A model generated the notes under the pieces. It had not been told where the DNA came from. It did no database searches and saw only the letters and a program-made list of their open reading frames with translations. DNA of 8,912 nucleotides from Dysgonamonadaceae bacterium (lineage in GTDB: Bacteria; Bacteroidota; Bacteroidia; Bacteroidales; Azobacteroidaceae), in contig JAIRSN010000034.1 in assembly GCA_031255425.1 (NCBI GenBank), positions 1 to 8,912 of the forward strand, in the 5' to 3' direction. The position numbers and the translations under genes were made by a program. The number at the start of each line of letters is the position of its first letter. Positions within the stretch are counted from its first letter, which is position 1. Positions 1 through 8,200 of this stretch are shown one piece after another.

Positions 1-5
1 GAAAA

Positions 6-134
6 ATGACTGTAAGGAAAATCATAAAGCAGAGAGAAATAAGGAAAAGAGATATTTTTATGTTTGAACTTGCCAAAGAGGAGAGAAATTTCAAGGACGC
101 AATTCGCGACCTTGAACAAACGCCGGGGAGGTAA
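6..134 (+). CDS. Short or 5'-truncated hypothetical reading frame
   Basis: An open frame runs from the window start to a TAA at 132-134. The first ATG in view (6-8) gives 42 residues and a second in-frame ATG at 60 gives 24. The frame stays open to the window edge, so this may be the 3' end of a longer gene starting outside. The peptide is strongly charged: the first part is rich in Lys/Arg (MTVRKIIKQREIRKR) and the second in Glu/Lys/Asp. I recognise no family. It sits 74 bases upstream of the ORF6N gene on the same strand, so the two could belong to one mobile or phage-derived module, but that is inference. It could equally be a chance frame or a gene remnant. Confidence 0.25.
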   Translation: MTVRKIIKQREIRKRDIFMFELAKEERNFKDAIRDLEQTPGR

Positions 135-208
135 AACAAAACAGGCTTCCTTCGCTTTCGGTGAATTGGGAGTAGCCATTTTATTAAGTAGATAGAAATA
201 AAGAAAAG

Positions 209-769
209 ATGAAAACCCAAGTTATTCAAAGTATATCGCCGGTGATTGCCCAAAATATAGACCTGCCGGCGATTCAAAACAAGATTTATGAGATACGGGG
301 ATACAAGGTTATGCTGGATTTTGATTTAGCGGAAATGTATCAGGTGGAAACGAAAGTGCTTAATCAAGCCGTGAAGCGTAACATCGAACGCTTCCCTTTC
401 GATTTTATGTTTCAGCTTACAAATAAAGAACTTGCAGACTTGAGGTCACAATTTGTGACCTCAAGTTGGGGCGGTACTCGGTATTTACCTTATGCGTTTT
501 CGGAACATGGAGTGACCATGCTATCAAGCGTATTGAAAAGCAAAAAAGCGATTGACACCAATATTTCGATTGTCCGCGCTTTCGTCGCATTACGCCAGTA
601 CGCCCTTGGCTATGCCGAACTGAAACAGCAATTGGATAATTTCATGCTGGAAACAAACCTGCAATTTAACGAGATATACCAAGCATTCACGGAATTGGCA
701 GAGCAAAAGAGGAAAGCCGATAAACCGCGGAACCCGATAGGGTATCAACATATTGAAAGAAAAGAGTAG
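209..769 (+). CDS. ORF6N domain-containing protein (phage/mobile-element type DNA-binding protein)
   Basis: The 186-residue product matches the ORF6N family pattern. Residues about 24-71 hold the typical block IYEIRGYKVMLDFDLAEMY, followed by a helix-turn-helix-like stretch (LNQAVKRNIERFP, about 51-63) and FMFQLT. Residues 79-108 hold the second family signature, LRSQFVTSSWGG, then RYLPYAFSEHGVTMLSSVL. The tail (about 128-170) is charged and probably helical or coiled-coil. ORF6N domains occur in phage antirepressor-like proteins and in many Bacteroidota chromosomal copies; the biochemical role is generally taken to be DNA binding, and no target is evident here. The ATG at 209 is preceded by an A-rich stretch (AATAAAGAAAAG), normal for this phylum. 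The gene stands alone on its strand, upstream of the ribosomal operon. A 29-base perfect palindrome lies inside it at 438-466. The gene looks intact. The family call is firm; the exact function is not known. Confidence 0.85.
   Translation: MKTQVIQSISPVIAQNIDLPAIQNKIYEIRGYKVMLDFDLAEMYQVETKVLNQAVKRNIERFPFDFMFQLTNKELADLRSQFVTSSWGGTRYLPYAFSEHGVTMLSSVLKSKKAIDTNISIVRAFVALRQYALGYAELKQQLDNFMLETNLQFNEIYQAFTELAEQKRKADKPRNPIGYQHIERKE
438..466. repeat. Perfect 29-base palindrome inside the ORF6N gene
   Basis: Two 14-base arms, ACTTGAGGTCACAA and its exact reverse complement TTGTGACCTCAAGT, flank a single central T. The site encodes the conserved DLRSQFVTSS part of the ORF6N protein. It could be an operator for the protein itself or another dyadic regulator site, or partly a by-product of the codons for that motif. 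Only the symmetry is directly seen. Confidence 0.8.
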
Positions 770-794
770 CGGAAAACGGCTTCCGTATCCGCTA
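767..794 (+). terminator. Hairpin overlapping the ORF6N stop codon, possible weak terminator
   Basis: TAGCGGA (767-773) pairs with TCCGCTA (788-794), and an inner CGG-CTT-CCG stem (777-785) continues the structure after a small internal loop. The hairpin includes the TAG stop codon. No run of T follows, so it is not a standard intrinsic terminator; it could be a 3'-end stabilising structure or a factor-assisted stop. Confidence 0.35.
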
Positions 795-840
795 CCGTTG
801 CCCAAAAGGGAGCGTTAGCACCGAATCCGGCTTGCAAATA

Positions 841-872
841 TTTGCGAATCTCAAAACAAAACATTACTTTTG
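841..872 (+). promoter_or_regulatory. Bacteroidota-type promoter of rplU-rpmA
   Basis: A -7 element TACTTTTG (865-872) fits TAnnTTTG, and TTTG (841-844) lies 20 bases upstream, in the position of the -33 element. The -33 element is the right half of a 12-base palindrome, GCAAATATTTGC (834-845), which could be an operator or chance. Transcription would start near 880, leaving a leader of about 80 bases before rplU. The leader carries another 12-base palindrome, AAAGAATTCTTT (910-921). I see no recognisable riboswitch or ribosomal-protein leader fold in it. Confidence 0.6.
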
Positions 873-958
873 CGGGCTAATATTCTTAAAGGGTAGATCA
901 AGCGAGAGAAAAGAATTCTTTCCACCCCCGGAAATAACCTGTAAAATTATAAAAACAG

Positions 959-1273
959 ATGTACGTAATTGTAGATATTCAAGGTCAACAATTTAAAGTT
1001 GAAAAAGATCAGAAATTGTATGTTCATCACATGGATGGTGAAGCAGGCGCTCAGGTAGAATTTGACAAAGTTCTGTTAATCGAAAACGAAGGAAATGTAA
1101 CGGTGGGAACTCCCCTCGTGAAAGGCGCTAAGGTAGTGGCCGAAATCATTAACCCGTTGGTGAAAGGAGAAAAAGTGTTGATCTTCCACAAAAGAAGAAG
1201 AAAAGGATACCGGAAACTAAACGGTCACCGGCAACAGTTTTCCCAAATTGAGATCAAAGATATTCAAGTTTAA
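959..1273 (+). CDS. rplU: 50S ribosomal protein L21
   Basis: L21 is a 23S rRNA-binding protein of the large ribosomal subunit. The product is 104 residues, the usual family length. It starts [18 protein letters not shown], matching the family's N-terminal beta-barrel, and has the C-terminal basic signature [15 protein letters not shown] followed by QFSQIEI (about residues 78-99), which contacts rRNA. The ATG at 959 gives the normal family N terminus. rpmA follows after 20 bases on the same strand, the near-universal L21-L27 pairing, and the two share the promoter at 841-872 and the terminator at 1591-1618. Nothing is unusual. Confidence 0.97.
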   Translation: MYVIVDIQGQQFKVEKDQKLYVHHMDGEAGAQVEFDKVLLIENEGNVTVGTPLVKGAKVVAEIINPLVKGEKVLIFHKRRRKGYRKLNGHRQQFSQIEIKDIQV

Positions 1274-1293
1274 TTGGTAAAAATCTTAGAAAA

Positions 1294-1560
1294 ATGGCAC
1301 ATAAAAAAGGAGTTGGTAGTTCGAAAAACGGACGCGAATCACATAGTAAACGCTTAGGCGTTAAAATTTTCGGCGGCGAAACCTGCAAAGCAGGGAACAT
1401 TATTATTCGTCAGAGAGGCACCCAACATCATCCGGGCGAAAACGTCGGTATCGGTAGAGACCATACGTTGTATGCGCTTGTCGGAGGAAAAGTGGTGTTC
1501 AGGAAAAAAAGGAACGACAGGTCTTATGTTTCGGTAGAACCTTTCGTTTCTCCGGCTTGA
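1294..1560 (+). CDS. rpmA: 50S ribosomal protein L27
   Basis: L27 sits near the peptidyl-transferase centre, with its N-terminal tail reaching the tRNA acceptor ends. The product has 88 residues. It begins [20 protein letters not shown], directly at the mature tail sequence, so there is no Firmicutes-type N-terminal extension that would need cleavage. The family signature continues with [17 protein letters not shown] (37-44) and [12 protein letters not shown] (50-61). It is the second gene of the rplU-rpmA operon and ends 30 bases before a clear intrinsic terminator. Length and all signature blocks are intact. Confidence 0.97.
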   Translation: MAHKKGVGSSKNGRESHSKRLGVKIFGGETCKAGNIIIRQRGTQHHPGENVGIGRDHTLYALVGGKVVFRKKRNDRSYVSVEPFVSPA

Positions 1561-1590
1561 TTTTCTTTCCTGTTGCATAGAAAGTTTTGG

Positions 1591-1618
1591 AAAAGGCGTT
1601 CCGTTTGGACGCCTTTTT
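1591..1618 (+). terminator. Intrinsic terminator of rplU-rpmA
   Basis: AAAAGGCGT (1591-1599) pairs with ACGCCTTTT (1609-1617). An inner CC/GG pair closes a GTTT loop, with one bulged T. The 3' arm runs into a T stretch (1614-1618) and more T-rich sequence follows at 1620-1624. Confidence 0.85.
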
Positions 1619-1642
1619 AGTTTTACCTTCTAAAATATTTAT

Positions 1643-1650
1643 TATTTTTG
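1643..1650 (+). promoter_or_regulatory. Probable -7 element of the serS promoter
   Basis: TATTTTTG fits TAnnTTTG and lies 28 bases before the serS ATG, just after the rpmA terminator. No good TTG -33 element is seen at the expected distance, so this rests on the -7 match and position in an AT-rich gap. Confidence 0.45.
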
Positions 1651-1677
1651 TATCATTTTTAATTTAATATCAAAACG

Positions 1678-2949
1678 ATGCTCACGCTTAAACTCATTAC
1701 AGAGAACGCTCAAGAGGTGATCGACCGATTGGCAAAAAAACATTTCGATGCGAAAGAGATTATCGAACAAGTGATTGATACGGACAGCAAACGGAAAACG
1801 TCCCAACAAGTATTGGACAAAAACCTGTCTGAATTGAACCGGTTGTCGAAATCCATAGGACAATGGATGAAAGAAGGAAACAGCGGCGCTGCGGAAGCGG
1901 CTCGCCGGGAAGTGGCGGCTATGAAAGAGGGAAACAAACAACTGGAAGCCGGTATGAAAGCGGCTGAGAAAAAGTTAACCGAACTGCTTTGCCAAATTCC
2001 GAATCTCCCTTCCGAACACGTTCCGGCAGGGAAACATGCGGAAGACAATGTGATTGAAAAAACAGGGGGAACATTCCCCGAATTGCCCGAAAATGCACTT
2101 CCTCATTGGGATTTAGCTAAAAAATACGACTTGATTGACTTTGAGTTGGGCGTTAAAATCGCCGGCGCCGGCTTTCCGGTTTATAAGCAGCAAGGCGCCC
2201 GCCTGCAACGCGCGTTGATCAATTTCTTTCTGGATAACGCCCGCGACGCCGGTTACATCGAAATCCAACCGCCTTACCTGGTCAATGCGGATTCGGGATA
2301 CGGCACGGGCAATCTGCCGGACAAAGAAGGACAGATGTATTATTGCCATTCGGACGAATTGTATCTGATTCCGACTGCCGAGGTTCCGGTGACGAATATT
2401 TACCGCGATGTGATATTGGAGGAAAAAGATTTGCCGGTTAAAAATACGGCGTATTCGGCTTGTTTTCGCCGTGAGGCAGGCTCTTACGGAAAGGACGTGC
2501 GCGGGTTGAACCGGTTGCACCAGTTCGACAAGGTGGAAATTGTGCGCATCGACAAGCCCGGACACTCCTACGAATCGCTGCAAGAGATGGTCTGTTACGT
2601 TCAGTCGCTGGTGGAAAAGCTGGAACTGCCCTGGCGGATTCTCCGTCTTTGCGGCGGTGACATGAGCTTCACTTCTGCGTTGACTTTCGATTTTGAAGTC
2701 TATTCCGCCGCTCAACAGCGCTGGCTGGAAGTCAGTTCCGTGTCGAATTTCGAGAGCTACCAGGCGAACCGGTTGAAGTGCCGTTACCGCAGCGATGACA
2801 AGAAAATACAGTTGTGCCACACCCTGAACGGCAGTGCGCTGGCTTTGCCCCGCATCGTCGCCGCATTGCTGGAAAATAACCAGGTCCCCGAAGGAATCCG
2901 GATTCCGAAGGCGCTGGTTCCTTATACCGGATTCGAACTGATTGCGTGA
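1678..2949 (+). CDS. serS: Seryl-tRNA synthetase
   Basis: This class II synthetase activates serine with ATP and charges tRNA-Ser (and tRNA-Sec where present) in the cytoplasm. The 423 residues fit the bacterial form. Residues about 28-105 are the long charged helical arm that grips the tRNA variable arm. The catalytic core carries the serine-site TAEVP (233-237), motif 2 as FRREAGSYGKDVRG (263-276) followed by RLHQFDKVE (279-287), and motif 3 as NGSALALPR (384-392). The ATG at 1678 gives the usual MLTLKLI family start. It is transcribed in the same direction as rplU-rpmA but is separated from it by a terminator and has its own candidate promoter. It converges on hutH, with the two stops 83 bases apart across a shared hairpin. 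No key residue is missing. Confidence 0.97.
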   Translation: MLTLKLITENAQEVIDRLAKKHFDAKEIIEQVIDTDSKRKTSQQVLDKNLSELNRLSKSIGQWMKEGNSGAAEAARREVAAMKEGNKQLEAGMKAAEKKLTELLCQIPNLPSEHVPAGKHAEDNVIEKTGGTFPELPENALPHWDLAKKYDLIDFELGVKIAGAGFPVYKQQGARLQRALINFFLDNARDAGYIEIQPPYLVNADSGYGTGNLPDKEGQMYYCHSDELYLIPTAEVPVTNIYRDVILEEKDLPVKNTAYSACFRREAGSYGKDVRGLNRLHQFDKVEIVRIDKPGHSYESLQEMVCYVQSLVEKLELPWRILRLCGGDMSFTSALTFDFEVYSAAQQRWLEVSSVSNFESYQANRLKCRYRSDDKKIQLCHTLNGSALALPRIVAALLENNQVPEGIRIPKALVPYTGFELIA

Positions 2950-2973
2950 AATACCGGTTCCGTTAAACGGGAC

Positions 2974-3025
2974 GCCGGAAAAAAAGAAGGGGATGCCGTT
3001 TCGCATCCCCTTCCTGTTTTCCGGC
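2974..3025. terminator. Two-way hairpin terminator between serS and hutH
   Basis: A perfect 11-bp stem, GAAGGGGATGC (2986-2996) with GCATCCCCTTC (3003-3013), closes a six-base loop. A second pair of arms, GCCGGAAAA (2974-2982) and TTTTCCGGC (3017-3025), extends the structure outside it. Read on the minus strand the stem is followed by seven T (2979-2985), making it a strong terminator for hutH. On the plus strand the tail is CTGTTTT, weaker but workable for serS. Confidence 0.9.
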
Positions 3026-3031
3026 TTATGC

Positions 3032-4534
3032 CTAATCGATCCAGTCGAAAGAGATCCGGTTGAGGAAAGCGACGGTCTTGTGAATTTCCTTATACATAAT
3101 AATATCGTCTTTGATAAACGGAACTTCCTTGCGGTATTCGTGCAGGAAGTTTTCCAGCAAAGGCGACGTTTTGACCGGTTTCCGGAAATCCAGTCCCTGG
3201 GCGGCATTCATCAACTCGACGGCGTAAATCAATTCGAGGTTGTTCAGGATTTTGAACAGTTTGGTTGCGCCATTCGCCCCCATACTCACATGGTCTTCCT
3301 GCCCGTTGGACGAAACAATGGAGTCGCTGGAGGCGGCGTAACAGTACATCTTGTTCTGGCTAACCATCGATGCCGCTGCGTATTGCGGAATCATAAAGCC
3401 GGAATTGACTCCCGGATTGGCAACCAGGAATTCGGGAAGTCCCCGCAAGCCCATAATCAGTTGAGCCACCCGCCGCTCGGAAATATTTCCCAGTTCCGCC
3501 AATGCCGTGGCCAAAAAGTCGAAGACAATCGCCATCGGTTGCCCGTGAAAATTCCCCCCGGAGATAATCTTGTCTTCATCCGGGAAAATCGTCGGGTTGT
3601 CGGTCACGGAATTGATTTCGGTTAAAAGGACATCTGCCGCATACCGTATCGCATCTTTCGTGGCGCCATGCACCTGGGGAATACACCGGAAAGAGTAGGG
3701 GTCCTGGATATGTTCTTTCTTCCGGACAATCAGTTCGCTTCCTTCAAGCAGTTGGCGGATTCTTTTTGCCGTGTCGATTTGCCCGGGATGGGGACGCATT
3801 TGTTGGATACAGTCCATGAAGGGGTCGATCAATCCGTCGAACGCTTCCAGCGAAAGGCTGGCGATCAGATCCGATTTTTTGGTAAATTCCAGCGCTTTTA
3901 TGATGGCATAAACTCCGTTGGCGCTCATGAATTGCGTTCCGTTCAAAAGCGCTAAGCCCTCTTTGCTCTTCAGCTTGACCGGTTTCCACCCAAATTCCTG
4001 CAAGACGCTCATCGCTTCCCGCTTTTTCCCCTGGTAATACACGTCTCCCGCTCCGATCAACGGCAGGAACAGGTTTGCCAGCGGCGCCAGGTCGCCCGAT
4101 GCGCCCAACGAACCGCGGTCGTACACGATCGGCATCACATCGTTGTTGTACAAGTCCAGAATCCGTTGAACGGTAATGACCTGAACCCCGCTGTAGCCCA
4201 GCGACAGGGCGTGCGCTTTCAACAGCATCATCAGTTTGATGATGACCGGCGGAATTTCTTCCCCCACGCTGCATGCATGTGATTTAACTAAATTTTCCTG
4301 CAACCGGTTCAATTCGTCCGGCGAGATGGTCTTGTTGCACAAGGACCCGAATCCGGTGGTGATGCCGTACATCGGCGCCTCCGAAGACGCTATCTTTTTG
4401 TCGAGATAATCGCGGCATTTCCGGATTCGCTCGATTGCCTCGGGCGACAAATTCAGCTTTAAATTGTTATTGATAATTTTCTCTATGACCTCGAAGGTTA
4501 ACCGGCCGCTTCCTATTTGATATACATTGCTCAT
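3032..4534 (-). CDS. hutH: Histidine ammonia-lyase (histidase)
   Basis: Histidase removes ammonia from L-histidine to give trans-urocanate, the first step of histidine use. The 500-residue product carries the lyase-I signature GSLGASGDLAPLA (141-153), whose Ala-Ser-Gly (145-147) forms the MIO electrophile. Other active-site blocks are MYGITTGFGS (55-64), NLVKSHACSVGEE (81-93, with the Ser-His pair typical of histidases), FRCIPQVHG (282-290), GGNFHG (326-331) and QEDHVSMG (412-419), where Glu is typical of histidases and Gln of Phe/Tyr lyases. Asn154 stands where many histidases have His (APLAH). I chose the ATG at 4534 (MSNVYQIGSG); an in-frame ATG at 4660 would add 42 residues translated from the promoter and repeat DNA. 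No other hut gene is in view. A tyrosine-lyase role as in some Bacteroidota is less likely but not excluded. Confidence 0.87.
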   Translation of the reverse strand: MSNVYQIGSGRLTFEVIEKIINNNLKLNLSPEAIERIRKCRDYLDKKIASSEAPMYGITTGFGSLCNKTISPDELNRLQENLVKSHACSVGEEIPPVIIKLMMLLKAHALSLGYSGVQVITVQRILDLYNNDVMPIVYDRGSLGASGDLAPLANLFLPLIGAGDVYYQGKKREAMSVLQEFGWKPVKLKSKEGLALLNGTQFMSANGVYAIIKALEFTKKSDLIASLSLEAFDGLIDPFMDCIQQMRPHPGQIDTAKRIRQLLEGSELIVRKKEHIQDPYSFRCIPQVHGATKDAIRYAADVLLTEINSVTDNPTIFPDEDKIISGGNFHGQPMAIVFDFLATALAELGNISERRVAQLIMGLRGLPEFLVANPGVNSGFMIPQYAAASMVSQNKMYCYAASSDSIVSSNGQEDHVSMGANGATKLFKILNNLELIYAVELMNAAQGLDFRKPVKTSPLLENFLHEYRKEVPFIKDDIIMYKEIHKTVAFLNRISFDWID

Positions 4535-4592
4535 AAATTTGGATGTTACATGGTATATTAATAAACAAAATAATATTTGCGAAATTCTCCGG

Positions 4593-4600
4593 CAAATATA
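4593..4600 (-). promoter_or_regulatory. Probable -7 element of the hutH promoter
   Basis: On the minus strand TATATTTG fits TAnnTTTG exactly and lies 58 bases upstream of the chosen hutH ATG. The sequence where the -33 element should fall (about 4619-4623) is the edge of the repeat block, and no TTG is seen there. The repeats may therefore have replaced or altered the upstream promoter half. Confidence 0.5.
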
Positions 4601-4629
4601 CGATTTTTTTTTATATCCCCCACGGCTAC

Positions 4630-4654
4630 GCCGCCAACCCGGAGGGTTGGCGGC
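4630..4654. repeat. 11-bp perfect hairpin at the left edge of the repeat block
   Basis: GCCGCCAACCC (4630-4640) pairs perfectly with GGGTTGGCGGC (4644-4654) around a GGA loop. It lies next to the mini-hairpin at 4656-4668. The same neighbouring segment (AAAAGACACTGCGTGTCCG then CCGCC) recurs at 8835-8859 in opposite orientation, so this edge matches the far end of the right block. It has no T-run and is unlikely to be a terminator. Confidence 0.8.
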
Positions 4655-4696
4655 GGACACGCAGTGTCTTTTATATTTTTAAAGAGGCTGTGTGTC

Positions 4697-4740
4697 TATA
4701 CGTAGCCAAGCAAATACACCGTACTCCTTTAAAATATAAA
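4697..4740 (+). repeat. Module A, copy 1 (5'-shortened)
   Basis: Shares AAATACACCGTACTCC and TTTAAAATATAAAAG with the other copies. The upstream half (GGGAAGCAG...TTCCC stem) is missing, and CGTAGC is followed by a small insertion (CAAG). A GCGGC mini-hairpin follows immediately. Confidence 0.8.
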
Positions 4741-4840
4741 AGCGGCTGCGCCGCCGTTTTCAAGGAAAATGGCAAACGTCCCGATGTTAATATTCCCGCT
4801 ATCCAGGTGACCCGGAAGTTTAAAAGCGGCTGCGCCGCCG

Positions 4841-4944
4841 CTTTCCAAGTATATTGGAAAACGTCCCGGAGAAGTTTTTACGCTTTCCAAGTATATTGGA
4901 AAACGTCCCGAAGAAGTTTTTAAGCTTTCCATTGTATGTGGAAA
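4841..4944 (+). repeat. Left array of 42-base hairpin units (2.5 copies)
   Basis: Units start at 4841, 4883 and 4925 (period 42); the third stops after its hairpin. Each begins with a 7-bp stem: TTTCCAA-GTATA-TTGGAAA in the first two and TTTCCAT-TGTAT-GTGGAAA in the third. The stem is followed by ACGTCCCG, [GA]AGAAG and TTTTTA. The array is bracketed by inverted copies of a 19-base sequence: AAAAGCGGCTGCGCCGCCG at 4822-4840 and its reverse complement at 4946-4964. Confidence 0.9.
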
Positions 4945-4965
4945 ACGGCGGCGCAGCCGCTTTTA

Positions 4966-5028
4966 TATTTTTGGGAAGCAGTTCCCCTATGCGTAGCAGG
5001 TACACCGTACTCCTTTAAAATTATAAAA
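4966..5028 (+). repeat. Module A, copy 2
   Basis: Full-length copy: GGGAA-GCAG-TTCCC hairpin (4973-4986), then CTATGCGTAGC, TACACCGTACTCC and TTTAAAATTATAAAAG. It faces copy 3 (8325-8384), which is inverted, so the T9SS gene lies between inverted copies of this module. Confidence 0.85.
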
Positions 5029-5065
5029 GAGGCTGTGCCTCAAAATATAAAAGAGGCTGCGCCTC
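5029..5065 (+). repeat. Pair of GAGGC-type mini-hairpins
   Basis: GAGGC-TGT-GCCTC (5029-5041) and GAGGC-TGC-GCCTC (5053-5065) are tandem copies of the mini-hairpin, each preceded by TATAAAA. Their stems differ from the GCGGC type at paired positions, so pairing is kept. Confidence 0.8.
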
Positions 5066-5138
5066 CGCCTTCTCGTTTAAATGAAGTAACAGGGATTTGT
5101 TATTATTATTCCTTTTTATTTACTTTGTAATACTTTTT

Positions 5139-5174
5139 GCAAAAGAGGTTTAATAGCGCTTCGGCCTTTTTTGC
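5139..5174 (+). repeat. Inverted repeat in the leader of the T9SS gene
   Basis: GCAAAAGAGG (5139-5148) can pair with CCTTTTTTGC (5165-5174) over ten positions with one G-T pair, enclosing a 16-base loop. It lies 55 bases before the ATG, so it could shape the 5' leader RNA or mark an upstream stop. The stretch just before it contains TACTTTTTG (5131-5139), one base longer than the -7 consensus, so the promoter of this gene is uncertain. Confidence 0.35.
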
Positions 5175-5229
5175 AGGAAAACCAACAGAGATAACAAACC
5201 GGAAGCGCAGATAAAATCATGAGATTCGA

Positions 5230-8200
5230 ATGAAAAAAACAATCTTTTTTTTACTGCTGGTGTTCACAGTGAGCATGACGGCAGAGAACCGAAACAGCCA
5301 ATTTTTGCAACAAATGAGTAGCGTATCCGCCCTGCAACAAACCCTGCGGGCAGACCGGACCGTTCAACCGGTACAACGCAACGCGATGAAAACCGTGGCG
5401 GCCGACATCCCCTGGAATGATATTGGCACGCTAAGTTCATGGTCCGGAACCGTCCGTTTCGACAAAGAAAATACCGCCCTGGTATCGATTGTGCGAGTGG
5501 ATGATTATGGGAATGAAACCCATCTTTTGTGCTATCCCGTCAAGTTTACATTGGCGCAGGGCGAGCTGCTGAGTATGAAGAGCGACAATTACAACAATGA
5601 TTTTACGCTTTATGCCGATCCGCAGGCGCAACAGGAAGTGGCTTGGGGTTACACCCTGTGGCGGCCGTTCCAAGCCGGCGAATATTACCTGTTGATCAGC
5701 GAAAGCGGCAGTCTTAATTATTCGTGGGGTGAGCCGTTCGATGCCGCCCTCGATATGCGCGTGCTTCCGGCGGCAGGCCTTTCGCTTCCCGCCAAACAGG
5801 ACGTAAGCATCACGAAAGACAATTCGTTCCTGTTAGTGAATACGTATCACACCCTGTTCTACAAATTTACGTTGACGGAAGACGCGCTGGTCAATTTCGG
5901 ATGCGATTTCGACCCAACGGCAATGGGCGAACACCTGACGTTTGTGGAAGTGGATTTGATAACGGAAAACATAGAGCTGAACGCAACCAAGAGCGATCTG
6001 CTGCTCCAAGCCGGCGATTATTACCTGGCCGTTTACGGTATATTTATGGATGCGGATGCGTTCTGGGCGACGCATTCGGCGGTGGAAGCGCAGTTGGACA
6101 TCAAAATAAAAACGCTTGACGCGCCGGCGGCCTTGTCCATTCCCTTCGAACAGGATTTCAGCCTGTCGCCAGGCAACGCATACAGCCTGTTTGATATGAC
6201 GTCCGTACTTTACACCTTGCATCTGGAAAACAACCGGATGATTGAGATAAATACCGGCGGTGAATGGCGCGTAGACATCTACGAACGGGAAGAATGGAAG
6301 AGTGTAAAAGTATTTTATCCGTGGGACAGGGCGGTTGTCCAACTGAGCGCCGGCGACTATTATGTAGCCATCGGCGATTACAACGGGGCGTACGACGGCA
6401 CGACGCCCGTCGACGGACATCTGATCGTCGACGCCCCTTTGAGTTATGCCACGCTCGATTTTTCGGAACCAATCGCTGTCGGTGAAACCAAAACCGGCGG
6501 CGACGCTTCGCTTATAAACGTGATAACCGATGTGGGTTACTACGGCATTGAAACACAAAACGTAGCCGCCTATCATTTCGCGGCGCAGGCGGGACATATC
6601 TACAAGTTTGTGATGGAATGTTATACCAGGGCGGCGTCCCTTCAGCCGACCCTGTCCCTGTTCCGGGCGCCGAACACCGGCGATATTTACGCCGACAATA
6701 TCCGGGGGGCAATGCCTTATATCGATGGCGCTTCCGGTACCGGAACGCTTACCTGGCAGTCGGATGTGGATGCCGACGTCAATGTGATGTTCTTCTTCAA
6801 CAGCCCGAAAAACGATGTGATATTCAAACTGACGCTGGAAGAACCGGAAGCGACGCATACCGATGCGCCGGGCACAACGCCTGCGTATGAGGATATTACC
6901 TTGCCGTTCCTGTCGTGGCTGCATTTCGATCCCGCTTACCATGCGTATTGGAACGCGCAAACATCGGAGTACGAAAAAGAATACCGGTTGACGCTCGCCG
7001 AAAAAACACGGCTTACGATGGCCGCCGGATTCAACAGTACACAGGGTTCGAACCCCCGGCTTAAACTCTTTACGGACGAAGAACGTACGCAACAGGTGGG
7101 TCAGTCGTGGGGTTATGGCGAAGGCGATGCCGTCTTGCTGGATGCCGGCGTTTATTATTTGGCGATAACCGATTTAGGATATTTTAATATGAATAATAAA
7201 TATGCCGAATGTTTGATCGAACTGACCGGCAGCCCCGTTGTGGAAGCCGGTCCGGTTGACGTCACCGTTGCCCGGTTGATGGACAATCCGGCGCTTCCGG
7301 TCATCACTTCCGCCGGTTTGCCCTATACCGATGCCGGTTATTACGTCTCCGGCTCGTCCGAACTGGTCACCGACCCCGCGTTTTTCATCACCCGCCTGTT
7401 TGCCAACGGCTATAAATTGACGCTGAACGCCGGCGAGGAAGTGCATATCGTCAACCGCCAACCCGAAGGCGAGAGCGAATCGTCCCTGCGCGTGTTCCAA
7501 AAAGAAGCCGGCGGAACTTACTCGCAACTGGCGGACAACAGTATTGATTGGGATTTTGGCGGTGTCACGCACATCCTGTTCAAGGCGCCGGCGGCGGGCG
7601 ATTATTATGTGATGGTTTCCACTTCGAACAGTTATCCGTTCTTTTACCTGAACACGGAATATCCGAGTTACCGGCTGGCGATCTGGACCGGAACGGCGGA
7701 AGATGAACCGGTTAGCGGCGAATTGCAGTTGCCCGGTGAAGTCCTTATCGTAAGCACGGAGGTCAACGTTGCCGATATAGTTGCTGCGGCAGATGCAGCC
7801 CGCGTCAATGTCAGGCTGGCGCTGATGCAGCTCGAAGTCACGGGTACGACGCGCGCCGGCGGAACGGTTGTGTTCGAGAACGATCCGATGGCGTGGGAGA
7901 TAAACGAAGACGCTACGGAGGCTTCTTTTATGCTTATTCCGCCGCCCTATCTTCCCGCCGACACGTATGTTCCGGCGAAGGTTCGGATCAAAGCGGACAT
8001 GGGGATGGATGCCGTTGACGCCGAACCGGTGCGTATTGTTTCCTCCGGCAACGGGTTTGTCACCGTCTTTGGCGTGCAGGACCGGGATGCAATCACGCTG
8101 CTCGACATCAACGGGCGGATCTTGCGCCGGTCGGTTGCGCAGGGAACGACTGCCGTCATCGCTACCGGCACGCTGCCGCGAGGGGTATATATCGTTGCTG

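Larger units (their letters stand above)
4616..5070. repeat. Left modular repeat block (non-coding)
   Basis: This block fills most of the gap between hutH and the T9SS gene. In order it holds: an 11-bp hairpin (4630-4654); a mini-hairpin (4656-4668); an altered mini-hairpin (4684-4696); a 5'-shortened module A copy (4697-4740); a mini-hairpin (4742-4754); a decayed unit sharing ATGGCAAACGTCCCGA with the 42-base repeats (about 4757-4821); a mini-hairpin (4826-4838); 2.5 tandem 42-base units (4841-4944); an inverted mini-hairpin (4948-4960); module A (about 4966-5028); and two more mini-hairpins (5029-5041, 5053-5065). Several frames on both strands stay open through it, but they read the same palindromic repeats and have no initiation context or protein-family match, so I call it non-coding. 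Confidence 0.85.

Noticed and set aside
880..958. Structured ribosomal-protein leader or riboswitch before rplU
   Set aside because: Only a short 12-base palindrome is seen. I could not find a fold resembling a described L21 leader.
2113..3207. 364-codon minus-strand frame opposite serS
   Set aside because: It is a shadow of serS and runs into the terminator and the end of hutH; the low-complexity composition is unlike a real protein.
2942..3955. Plus-strand frames across hutH (2942-3625 and 3668-3955)
   Set aside because: They lie antisense to a clear histidase and cross the two-way terminator; no family features.
4535..4660. Longer N terminus for histidine ammonia-lyase (start at 4660)
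   Set aside because: The extra 42 residues come from promoter and repeat DNA and match nothing in the family. The ATG at 4534 gives the normal start and length.
4543..5130. Small proteins on both strands in the left repeat block
   Set aside because: Open frames exist on both strands because the repeats are palindromic and partly of 42-base period. They have no ribosome-binding context, no family match, and mirror each other.
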